From the IMG/VR virus record IMGVR_UViG_3300027996_002167, positions 1-39,620 of that record: a stretch of 39,620 bases of DNA. The stretch is one strand, 5' to 3'. The position numbers were made by a program, and so were the translations under genes. Source of the DNA: a virus. The notes below the pieces were generated by a model, which had not been told where the DNA came from, did no database searches, and saw only the letters and a list, made by a program, of their open reading frames with translations. Positions 21,499 to 28,365 of this stretch are shown piece after piece; positions within the stretch are counted from its first letter, which is position 1; each line of letters starts with the position of its first letter.

Positions 21499-21927
21499 TT
21501 AAAATTTTTTATTTTGTTTTATATCATTCCATGTTTCATAATCTATTATATGTAATTTTTTTATAAATTCTTTAGGTAATGGCTGTTTCAATGCATACCA
21601 TTTTTTATATTCTGAAAATTTGTGTGGTGGCCATAAATAAGGGTATCCTTCCCATTTTTTATTTGTTACGGGGATTTTAAATTCCAAGACCGCAGCAACA
21701 TTATCTTCATTCAAGTATGAATGGAATATGGCACTTTCAATATCTGAGGCTAATACATACCAATTAGCACTATCATAATGACCAATATTATTTTTTAACC
21801 CTGTCTCTTTTATTTTTTTTGCTTTATCGATAGTTGTCCCATGATATAGGGTAATAAATGTATCATCAATATTTTCCAATACTAATTGCCTTATATATTG
21901 TTTTATATATTCTCTGGTATTTAACAT
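21499..21927 (-). CDS. ADP-ribosyltransferase-like protein with capsid-targeting-like leader, 142 aa
   Basis: TFITLYHGTT (the H-G-T strand of ADP-ribosyltransferases) is followed by a helix ending KIKETGLK, then SANWYVLASDIESAIFHSYL, the region of the second conserved strand and helix, and a late PLPKEFIKKLHII region. The layout fits a small YHGT-type ART. The start at 21927 (MLNTREYIKQYIRQLVLE) is chosen because AAGG precedes it by about 10 bases and it avoids overlap with 21932. VLE is a possible prohead-protease site. T4 Alt is a packaged ART that modifies host RNA polymerase; a similar role is inferred. Catalytic activity is untested. Confidence 0.65.
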   Translation of the reverse strand: MLNTREYIKQYIRQLVLENIDDTFITLYHGTTIDKAKKIKETGLKNNIGHYDSANWYVLASDIESAIFHSYLNEDNVAAVLEFKIPVTNKKWEGYPYLWPPHKFSEYKKWYALKQPLPKEFIKKLHIIDYETWNDIKQNKKF

Positions 21928-21931
21928 GTTA

Positions 21932-22699
21932 TTAAACCTTATCATAATATCCTTTAAATTTATTTATGTCATCCTTAGCCAAGTTCAAACAAACATACTG
22001 TTCACCAGATTCGATAGCAGCCATAACTCTGTGGTGACCATCTCTTAATTGAACCATAAATTTACCTAAATCACCATCTTTATTTTCAACGGATACCTTT
22101 ATTCCATTTTCTATATTAATAAATTCATTAAATGTTTCATAATCATCAACATCAACATCCAATTGCTTAAATTCATCCAATAATTGTTTAGAAGTTTTCT
22201 TACTTTTTATGATTGATAATTTATGTTCTTTAAAAAATTCAATAACCTCATAAGAACTCACATAAAACTCATCTGAAATATATTCGTCATAACCTAAATA
22301 TTTATCATATTCTTCATCACCAGTAGTTGCTGGTTCGTCCTTTTGTTCATAATCCGTATCAAATGTACCATCATTATATGATGTTTGTTCTTCAATGACA
22401 TCCGTTAAATTTATTGTAAACCCAAGACCATAAGAACATTCTAGTTCAACGTTTTCGTCACTTCCTCTAATTAAGTCAACTAAATATTCCATTTTTTCTG
22501 GATAATAAATATTACCCCACATACCTTCAACTTGGTCTTTGTTAACCACTATCATTTGGTCTGGGTCACCATACCAGGTTACATTTCTACCAACATATTT
22601 ATGTGATAATCTCTTAATGTCATCTGATAATTTAGGGGTAAAATATTCCTCTTCCTTGATGAGTGATTCTCTAAGCCTTTGTTTTATATATTTTTTCAT
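21932..22699 (-). CDS. ParB/Srx-like domain protein with capsid-targeting-like leader, 255 aa
   Basis: The C-terminal VQLRDGHHRVMAAIESGEQY is the DGHHR signature of ParB/sulfiredoxin-like domains. The N-terminus, with the start at 22699, reads MKKYIKQRLRESLIKEEEYF, nearly the same leader as the kinase-like gene upstream; LRE is a possible cleavage site. The middle is very acidic (around residues 110-150). Start chosen at the conserved leader; an upstream ATG would add six residues and overlap the neighbour. Function unknown, presumably a nucleotide- or DNA-acting enzyme delivered with the DNA (inference). Confidence 0.65.
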   Translation of the reverse strand: MKKYIKQRLRESLIKEEEYFTPKLSDDIKRLSHKYVGRNVTWYGDPDQMIVVNKDQVEGMWGNIYYPEKMEYLVDLIRGSDENVELECSYGLGFTINLTDVIEEQTSYNDGTFDTDYEQKDEPATTGDEEYDKYLGYDEYISDEFYVSSYEVIEFFKEHKLSIIKSKKTSKQLLDEFKQLDVDVDDYETFNEFINIENGIKVSVENKDGDLGKFMVQLRDGHHRVMAAIESGEQYVCLNLAKDDINKFKGYYDKV

Positions 22700-22701
22700 A
22701 A

Positions 22702-23754
22702 TTATTCTGTTATACAAGTATCTTCTAGTGAACCGTATTTAACCCAAAATGAACCAAATTCATGAATTTGAATTATATTTCTATTTATATTATCATTGTT
22801 AATATTCTCACCACTATTAAATTCTTTAAGTTTATCAATTAAAAAATCTATAAAATTTTCTTTAATAACCTCAGTTTCCACTTTATTAGATAATGAACCA
22901 TAAGAACCAGCTATTACAAATTTTTCTTTATCCATATGATGCATACTGAAATATGAATTATCACAAATTTTGTCAGAACCAATTGATTTAATACCTTTTT
23001 TAAAATTTATAAATTCAGAACCAGCATATTTAACATTACTTAATAACCCTATAAAGCTTTTAGGTATATAAAAATAACCATAATACGAATAAATGCTTAA
23101 TTTGTCACCACCTCTCTTCTTTTTTTTACGAATTTTGGGGGGTTTAGTAATTGCCTCAACCTCTTCGTTGGTAATTGACTCATTTGCCATTCTATCATCA
23201 ATATCAAAAGCTTTAAGTGTCCCTTTGCTATCATATCCCATATTTTCTGGACGAATATCAGATGCCACAATCCCTAAATTACGGTAATCAACTGAAATAC
23301 CATAAACCCCATTTATAAATTCTTTAAGTTCTTCATAAATCTCACCATATTCATCTTCATATTCATCTTCATCAAAATTACCAACATATTGTGGTGGTAA
23401 TCCTTGTGTTTCTAATAACTCACTCATCTCATAATACAAATTTTCAATATCCGAATCTATATTAAGTAATTCTTGTAATATAATATAACCCTCCTTAGTG
23501 TCAGCAGCATCATATATTTCACCCATACTTGAAAATTGTTTAGCTTTACCAATTAATTCTTTAGCGATACGAAATTCACTCTTAGATGTTGTTATCTTAA
23601 CTACACGATTATCTTCAGTCTCATAAGCATTACCAAAATCACCACTACCTAACCAACTTAATTCCTCTGAATCTATATTATGTTTTTTATAAAAATCTTC
23701 TATATCTACCTTGTTAAGACCTTCCCTTAATAATCTTTTTATATATTTTTTCAT
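22702..23754 (-). CDS. Protein-kinase-like protein with capsid-targeting-like leader, 350 aa
   Basis: After the leader MKKYIKRLLREGLNK comes a kinase fold: glycine loop LGSGDFGNAY (36-44), VVK with K53, a catalytic-loop equivalent SDIRPENMG (D166, N171) and KAFDIDD (D184, like the DFG Asp). HRD is replaced by SDI, so it is an atypical kinase or phosphotransferase. A basic linker (KIRKKKKRGGDK) precedes a C-terminal domain of about 150 residues, unassigned, with YYGYFYIPKSF. No membrane segment. It follows the NTase-GNAT gene by five bases. Injection and host-protein phosphorylation are inferred. Confidence 0.7.
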   Translation of the reverse strand: MKKYIKRLLREGLNKVDIEDFYKKHNIDSEELSWLGSGDFGNAYETEDNRVVKITTSKSEFRIAKELIGKAKQFSSMGEIYDAADTKEGYIILQELLNIDSDIENLYYEMSELLETQGLPPQYVGNFDEDEYEDEYGEIYEELKEFINGVYGISVDYRNLGIVASDIRPENMGYDSKGTLKAFDIDDRMANESITNEEVEAITKPPKIRKKKKRGGDKLSIYSYYGYFYIPKSFIGLLSNVKYAGSEFINFKKGIKSIGSDKICDNSYFSMHHMDKEKFVIAGSYGSLSNKVETEVIKENFIDFLIDKLKEFNSGENINNDNINRNIIQIHEFGSFWVKYGSLEDTCITE

Positions 23755-23759
23755 ATTAA

Positions 23760-25139
23760 TTAATCATCTATTGTCATTAAAAATCTATTTGAGCCAATTT
23801 TTTCAACCACTTTAAAGTTATATTTATTTATAAGTATTTTGGCTAATTCTGGGGTTAAAATATCAACTTCCATATGAAAATCTATATCATCATCATCGTC
23901 TTGATGTTTTAAATCACCATATATTTCTTTATTATATTCATATTCATCAATTGCTGCATTAATAAGCATCTCAAATAACCCTTTATTATGGTAATGTTTA
24001 TCTATGACAATATCAAATGAAAAATAACTGCTATTTTGATTAACCCATAACCCACCAATAACTTTAGGAGGGACACTAGCATGTTTATCTTCTGATTCAT
24101 TATAGTCAATTAAAACTTGACTTAAGTCCTTATCCAGTGAAATTCTAATACCATTATCTTTTGCTATCTTATGTGCATCATCAGCAACCTCATCTTCATC
24201 AAGACCCACTTCAGAAAAATAATCATCACCTTCAGTATATCCCAATAACCCATACCTATCACCGTACCCTTCTTCATCATCTTCTTCATCATCATTAGGG
24301 GCTGGACCTGGAATTTGTTTCTCTTCCAATAACCCAACCCTTAATAAACCCCTTATATAGTTTTCTGTTAATTCACCCTCATCTATCGTCATCATATCAT
24401 CATAAGCATTAACTGCCAAGTCATTTAATTTTGACATTATTTCATTTCTTCTTAATAACTTAAACACAATATTCTCAATTGAAAATTGCCCACCACTTTC
24501 AAGACCAGACTTCCTCATGTTTTTTATCTTCTCTTTGATACTCTCAACTCTATTAATAATATCTTCATAGTCTTTTTTAGTGCCAAGGTCTTTTTCGATA
24601 TCATCTATATGACTAATCAACTTATTATACTTCTTCCTCACATTTGCCTTATCAATATTAACAACCATCTTCTCTGGTTTCTTAATCCATTCATCATTTA
24701 ATAACGAATACACGCCCGTTGAGTGGTGCGGTTGTCCTTCTGGTTGAAGATATATTTCAACCTCAAAATCTTTTATCTTTATATCATGTTGTGTGTTCCA
24801 GGTTCTGGTCTTACTATCTAGCAATTCCTTAATCAAATCATTATGTTCACCAAAGTTATCAAGGTTAAATATTATATGTAAATCAATATCTGAAAACCTT
24901 GACCAATTATAATTGGCCAAACTACCTGTTATGGTAATATCAATAATTGGTATACCTAAGTCAAGAGAGTCCCAATAGTATTCAGCAATACTAATTAAAT
25001 TATCCTTAACTTCTTCATTTATCTCATCATCAGAATTCCATATATCACCATTTAAGTTATCTCTAACTTTAAATGCTGAGAAATCTAACTTATCCTTTAT
25101 CTCAGTTAATAGTTGCTCTATTTGTATATTACGCTCCAT
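23760..25139 (-). CDS. Nucleotidyltransferase-acetyltransferase (GNAT) fusion, 459 aa
   Basis: The N-terminal domain is a Pol-beta-type nucleotidyltransferase: GSLANYNWSRFSDIDLHII gives GS at 72-73 and D84/D86, with a later acidic strand (FEVEIYL). A helical part with coiled-coil character follows (about 150-230). An acidic linker (NDDEEDDEEGYGD) joins a GNAT domain with SYFSFDIVIDKHYHNKGLFE, the acetyl-CoA-binding region, around residues 370-390. Between the two lies TENYIRGLLRVGLLEE, very like the leaders of the neighbouring genes (YIKRLLREGL), suggesting fusion of a formerly separate leader-bearing GNAT protein. Targets unknown. Confidence 0.75.
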   Translation of the reverse strand: MERNIQIEQLLTEIKDKLDFSAFKVRDNLNGDIWNSDDEINEEVKDNLISIAEYYWDSLDLGIPIIDITITGSLANYNWSRFSDIDLHIIFNLDNFGEHNDLIKELLDSKTRTWNTQHDIKIKDFEVEIYLQPEGQPHHSTGVYSLLNDEWIKKPEKMVVNIDKANVRKKYNKLISHIDDIEKDLGTKKDYEDIINRVESIKEKIKNMRKSGLESGGQFSIENIVFKLLRRNEIMSKLNDLAVNAYDDMMTIDEGELTENYIRGLLRVGLLEEKQIPGPAPNDDEEDDEEGYGDRYGLLGYTEGDDYFSEVGLDEDEVADDAHKIAKDNGIRISLDKDLSQVLIDYNESEDKHASVPPKVIGGLWVNQNSSYFSFDIVIDKHYHNKGLFEMLINAAIDEYEYNKEIYGDLKHQDDDDDIDFHMEVDILTPELAKILINKYNFKVVEKIGSNRFLMTIDD

Positions 25140-25141
25140 AA

Positions 25142-25693
25142 TTATTTTTCTTTATTATTACTATATTTAACACCCATGATGGTACCTATGATACTAAATG
25201 AATTTGTTAATAAGATACCAAAAAGATTACTCCATGTGGACCCAATTGTTTGTGTTTCCCTATCAAACGATATTGCAACAATATACATTATTGTTGTGAT
25301 TATCGCAACAGATACTATAACAACAAGTGACACCTTAACAATTACACCCATTAACTCAAATTGAGTTTTTTTTTGAAGCATTGTTAAATCATTTTCAACA
25401 GTTTCTTTAGCTTTACCAATATCTATTAATGATTGAGACAATTCGTCATTAACCTTTTCGTTTTCAATCTTAGCTAATTGTAATTCTTTATTTTGCTTTT
25501 GAATCTTCTTGGTAATTTCAAGTCTCTTAAGTCTTTTATCCCTATCACTGGATATACAATCCGTAACGTATTGTTTAAAGTTATCATCTTCTTCATCGTC
25601 TAAGGGTATTACCTTCAGTATATTCCCCTCTAATTGAATACTGTGTTTTTCGTATATCTCAAGTAATTTTTTCTTAGTATCATTACTAATCAT
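25142..25693 (-). CDS. Membrane protein with cytoplasmic coiled coil, linked to the two-component system, 183 aa
   Basis: Residues 1-115 are soluble and charged, with a coiled coil (KIQKQNKELQLAKIENEKVN, continuing to about 110). Two transmembrane segments follow: MGVIVKVSLVVIVSVAIITTIMYIV-type at about 115-140 and LFGILLTNSFSIIGTIMGV at about 155-175. It starts inside the end of the response-regulator gene (4-base overlap), so it is translationally coupled. It could be the output or a signal-relay partner of the two-component system; it has no recognised family. Confidence 0.65.
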   Translation of the reverse strand: MISNDTKKKLLEIYEKHSIQLEGNILKVIPLDDEEDDNFKQYVTDCISSDRDKRLKRLEITKKIQKQNKELQLAKIENEKVNDELSQSLIDIGKAKETVENDLTMLQKKTQFELMGVIVKVSLVVIVSVAIITTIMYIVAISFDRETQTIGSTWSNLFGILLTNSFSIIGTIMGVKYSNNKEK

Positions 25694-26121
25694 TTGTAAA
25701 TTTTAAATGGGGCCGTTCTATTTTTATATCCTTCAAAGTCTTTTCTAAATTCTTCAAGCCTTGGTTCAATTTCATCAGATTTAATAATCCAAAATTGTGC
25801 CCCAGCCTTAACTGCTTTAGCTTGTTCTTCTGCTTCATCTGATGATGAAATAATACCAATAACTAATGCGTTACCATATTCAAAGTTTATTTTTCTAACC
25901 AATTCTATACCATCAAAACTGGAACCGATAATATTTAAATCAATAAACGCACAAGCTGGTTTTTTGCCACCAGTATGAAACCATTTTTTAAACATTTCTT
26001 CCGCTTCCTCACAAGAAGATACTGAAGTTAAATTAAGTGTTATATCTAAGATACTACACGCATCTTCAAAAACTAAATGAAATAAGTTTTCATCATCAAC
26101 CAAAAGTATTGACTCAATCAT
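25690..26121 (-). CDS. Response regulator receiver domain, stand-alone, 143 aa
   Basis: A CheY-like receiver: acidic pair D9-D10, phosphorylation Asp D61 (AFIDLN), Ser at 92-94 (GIISSSDE), Lys K114 (WIIKSD). No DNA-binding output domain. An unusually short C-terminal extension (FEGYKNRTAPFKIYK). The start overlaps the stop of the kinase gene by 4 bases, so kinase and regulator form a cognate pair. As a stand-alone receiver it should act by protein contact, possibly with the coiled-coil membrane protein encoded next. Confidence 0.88.
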   Translation of the reverse strand: MIESILLVDDENLFHLVFEDACSILDITLNLTSVSSCEEAEEMFKKWFHTGGKKPACAFIDLNIIGSSFDGIELVRKINFEYGNALVIGIISSSDEAEEQAKAVKAGAQFWIIKSDEIEPRLEEFRKDFEGYKNRTAPFKIYK

Positions 26122-27371
26122 AATAATATTTTTATTTTTGTACCATTTTTTAATTTTTCACATGAAACTAAAAATCCATGCTCATTCATTATTGCTATGC
26201 ATATATTTAAACCTAAACCACTGCCAGATTCTTTGTTACCGTTCTTCCTTATATATGGTTTTGAATATTCTTCAAACTCTTGTTTACTCATACCCCTACC
26301 ATTATCCCTAACAATTAAATAGTCACCTTCCATGTAAACCACAATAAACTTACTCTTACTATCATTATATTTAAGACCATTCCGTATCAAATTATCAATC
26401 GCTGTACAAAATAATGATTGATTAACTTCCTTTTCTATTAACTTATCAATCTTAACTTGGTCTGAATATGATGTAGATTTTAAATGTTTCTTTAATATCA
26501 CACCAAGATTATGGGTGCTAATTTCTAACTTGGAATCTTTCTTAACGAGATTTGTAAATTCTTTAACACCTTCATATACTTTTTGTGTGTGTGCCAATCC
26601 CTCTTCAAGTAACCTCAATGGTGCCTCAATATTTAATAATTTTATTAAATCGTCATTTAGTCTTCTTTTTAATGAACGCAACCCTCTTGGTATGTATGTG
26701 TTTATTCCACTGTGCATATCATGTCTAAGTATCTTAGCCGCATGTTCCAAATAAGTATTTTTCTTTTCTAGTTCAAGCTTCTGGTTTACTGATTCTGTAA
26801 TATCGGTAACAATCTTCAATATCTTAATAATATCACCATCTTTATTAAAAATTGGGTTGTAGGTCCCATGTATGTGTACCTCTTCACCTAATTTAGTATA
26901 TCTGATGAAGTCACCAGCTTTAAATTTACCTAACCTTAAATCATCCCAAAACTTAATATATTTTTTAGACTTAACTACTCGTTTATTAACAAATATACTA
27001 TGTTTCTTACCAACTATATCTGAAATATTATAACCCATTATAGCTAAAAAATTTTCATTGGCTGTTATTATGCCACCATTAGGGCAGAACTCTATCACAG
27101 CATTAGATTTATTAATGGCGTTTAAGACATTTTTTATCTCTTCATTTTTGTCACTAAGTATTTTCTTAGTCTTTAAATATTCGCCCTTTCTCATTGAATT
27201 ACATAAAATTAAAAAGCATATTATTAAATAAACCCCAAGCACCCCGTATTCAAAATACATTATTGATGTTGTTTCAAATATAATGTTGGTTAATCCAAGT
27301 GTTTTTAACCCCAAAAACAAAATTAAAAGTGAAACACATAAGACCACATAACCCCTAATATTATATCTCAT
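26118..27371 (-). CDS. PAS-domain sensor histidine kinase, 417 aa
   Basis: Two transmembrane helices at about 8-28 and 42-57 with almost no periplasmic loop, then a PAS domain (about 85-190; NAVIEFCPNGGIITANENF, IMGYNISDIVGKKH, YNPIFNKDGDIIKILKIVTD), a DHp helix with H217 in ILRHDMHSG, and an ATPase domain with N-box IDNLIRNGLKYND, G1 VRDNGRGM and G2 GSGLGLNI. All elements for autophosphorylation are present. The start at 27371 (MRYNIRGYVV) is chosen because a longer TTG frame would begin inside the terminator hairpin at 27401-27424. It is coupled to the receiver gene. A complete two-component kinase on a phage is very rare. The sensed signal is unknown, perhaps intracellular via PAS. Confidence 0.92.
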   Translation of the reverse strand: MRYNIRGYVVLCVSLLILFLGLKTLGLTNIIFETTSIMYFEYGVLGVYLIICFLILCNSMRKGEYLKTKKILSDKNEEIKNVLNAINKSNAVIEFCPNGGIITANENFLAIMGYNISDIVGKKHSIFVNKRVVKSKKYIKFWDDLRLGKFKAGDFIRYTKLGEEVHIHGTYNPIFNKDGDIIKILKIVTDITESVNQKLELEKKNTYLEHAAKILRHDMHSGINTYIPRGLRSLKRRLNDDLIKLLNIEAPLRLLEEGLAHTQKVYEGVKEFTNLVKKDSKLEISTHNLGVILKKHLKSTSYSDQVKIDKLIEKEVNQSLFCTAIDNLIRNGLKYNDSKSKFIVVYMEGDYLIVRDNGRGMSKQEFEEYSKPYIRKNGNKESGSGLGLNICIAIMNEHGFLVSCEKLKNGTKIKILL

Positions 27372-27393
27372 ATATATAAATACTTTATATAAA

Positions 27394-27424
27394 TAAAAAA
27401 ACCCATACAAATATTTGTATGGGT
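27394..27424 (-). terminator. Rho-independent terminator of a small RNA unit
   Basis: Perfect 12-bp palindrome ACCCATACAAAT/ATTTGTATGGGT followed on the minus strand by seven T. It ends the non-coding unit starting near 27600 and lies 23 bases before the histidine-kinase start codon, so that gene needs its own promoter or read-through. Confidence 0.9.
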
Positions 27425-27600
27425 TTCTGAAATGAAAAAAATTTTAAAGAAATTAAGTAGGGGAGTCAGAAAGATATTAGTCCTGTTTGATAGATGTTAG
27501 TTGCGGTAATCTTTCTTTATTTTTACCCTATTCAGATTAATGTGTTTACATTTCCGATTGTATGTGTATTTGCTGAAATTAATCTTTATTTATTTCCTTG
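27395..27600 (-). ncRNA. Candidate phage small RNA, about 205 nt
   Basis: No ORF is present on either strand, but the segment has its own Bacteroidota-type promoter (27607-27637) and a strong intrinsic terminator (27394-27424). Inside, GAAAGAT (27509-27515 complement) and ATCTTTC (27469-27475 complement) can form a 7-bp stem enclosing about 33 bases. The transcript would contain short unpaired stretches, e.g. CCGCAACTAACATC. Not recognised as a known family. Alternatively it is a 5' leader with an attenuator for the histidine-kinase operon. Confidence 0.6.
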
Positions 27601-27606
27601 TTATAA

Positions 27607-27637
27607 CAAAGATAATAAAGTTTTTTTAAAAAACAAA
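27607..27637 (-). promoter_or_regulatory. Bacteroidota-type promoter of the small RNA
   Basis: TTTG at 27634-27637, 19-base spacer, TATCTTTG at 27607-27614 on the minus strand; a textbook match. Start expected near 27600. Confidence 0.7.
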
Positions 27638-27642
27638 CTTTT

Positions 27643-27867
27643 TTAATCTTTTTTTTCAAATAAATTATAATCATCTGTATATTCTTCAATGATTATGTAA
27701 ATATCTTGCATATGTCCAATGTTATGTACAATGTTCGCTACCCTATAATAAACACTATTAAGATATATTAGTTCATGTATTCTGGGTAAATATTTTAATT
27801 TTACATCAGAAGCCATTAATTCCCATTTTTCATTTAAAAATGATATCTTAATTTTTTTATTAAACAT
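27643..27867 (-). CDS. Conserved-looking phage protein, 74 aa
   Basis: Not recognised. Small beta-rich protein: KIKISFLNEKWELMASDVKLKYLPRIHE, then LIYLNSVYYRVANIVHNIG and DIYIIIEEY. The layout looks like a compact OB- or SH3-like barrel, as in phage accessory proteins, but no name can be given. It ends just before the small RNA promoter. Confidence 0.6.
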   Translation of the reverse strand: MFNKKIKISFLNEKWELMASDVKLKYLPRIHELIYLNSVYYRVANIVHNIGHMQDIYIIIEEYTDDYNLFEKKD

Positions 27868-27940
27868 AATTACTATTTATTTTATTATTATAATATTTAT
27901 TATTATACTAAATAACAAAAATACTAAAAATATTAAAAAT

Positions 27941-28024
27941 ATGTGTGGTTGCAAAAAAAAGAACAAGACAAAACCTAAAACAAAACCTAAAACAAATCAA
28001 ACACCCCCTAATGGGAAAAAATAA
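27941..28024 (+). CDS. Tiny Cys/Lys-rich protein, 27 aa
   Basis: The plus-strand frame reads MCGCKKKNKTKPKTKPKTNQ and ends TPPNGKK. Small MCGCxKK proteins of this kind recur in phages of marine and Bacteroidota hosts. It has an imperfect KPKT repeat and a CxC that could bind metal. It stands alone on the plus strand, followed by the hairpin at 28031-28066. Function unknown; the length makes it tentative. Confidence 0.4.
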   Translation: MCGCKKKNKTKPKTKPKTNQTPPNGKK

Positions 28025-28030
28025 ATCAAC

Positions 28031-28066
28031 ACCCAGTAACTTAAATATATTCAGAGGTTACTGGGT
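28031..28066. terminator. Hairpin between convergent genes
   Basis: A perfect 10-bp stem ACCCAGTAAC/GTTACTGGGT with a 16-base AT-rich loop. It is shared by the plus-strand microgene and the minus-strand holin-like gene. A T-rich stretch follows on the minus strand after about 12 bases; none on the plus strand. Confidence 0.5.
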
Positions 28067-28078
28067 ATTAGATTATCC

Positions 28079-28318
28079 TTATGGGGTTCCTGGTTTATTC
28101 TGTTTGCTAAATGATTTAATTACTGAAACACCTAACATGGTACCAGAAAACAATAACATTGAATTAAACATTTCATTGTTAATGTCATAAAAATGGAAAC
28201 CATCAACAATAAATGCAATAAATGCAAGTATTGAACCGATTATACCCATTGTCTTCTTTGATGAGAATTTACCCTCATTTTTATCTTCTGTGAAGATATC
28301 TTTTATAAAAGTTTTCAT
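28079..28318 (-). CDS. Holin-like two-helix membrane protein, 79 aa
   Basis: Start chosen at MKTFIKDIFTEDKNEGKFSSKK (28318). Two hydrophobic helices follow: MGIIGSILAFIAFIVDG and MLLFSGTMLGVSVIKSF, with a short Lys/Asn-rich tail. The charged N-terminus, SSKK before the first helix, and the FSGTMLG segment are seen in small holin-like proteins of Bacteroidota phages. It may be the lysis holin, but it is not near the endolysin (37076). Hydrophobic N-terminal extension in the longer frame is rejected. Confidence 0.6.
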   Translation of the reverse strand: MKTFIKDIFTEDKNEGKFSSKKTMGIIGSILAFIAFIVDGFHFYDINNEMFNSMLLFSGTMLGVSVIKSFSKQNKPGTP

Positions 28319-28365
28319 AATAAATTGTTTTATAATAAATATCCAATAAACCAAAAAAACTTCAT

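Noticed and set aside
27372-27410. Longer N-terminus for the histidine kinase (TTG start, MYGFFYLYKVF)
   Set aside because: The TTG lies inside the terminator palindrome, and the added residues come from the terminator T-run. Same artefact for the endolysin (to 38014) and the small protein at 30925 (to 31206).
28079-28318. Packaging-type leader (MKTFIKDIFTED) on the holin-like protein
   Set aside because: The pattern resembles the leaders, but FTE does not fit L/I-x-E and a holin is not expected in the head.
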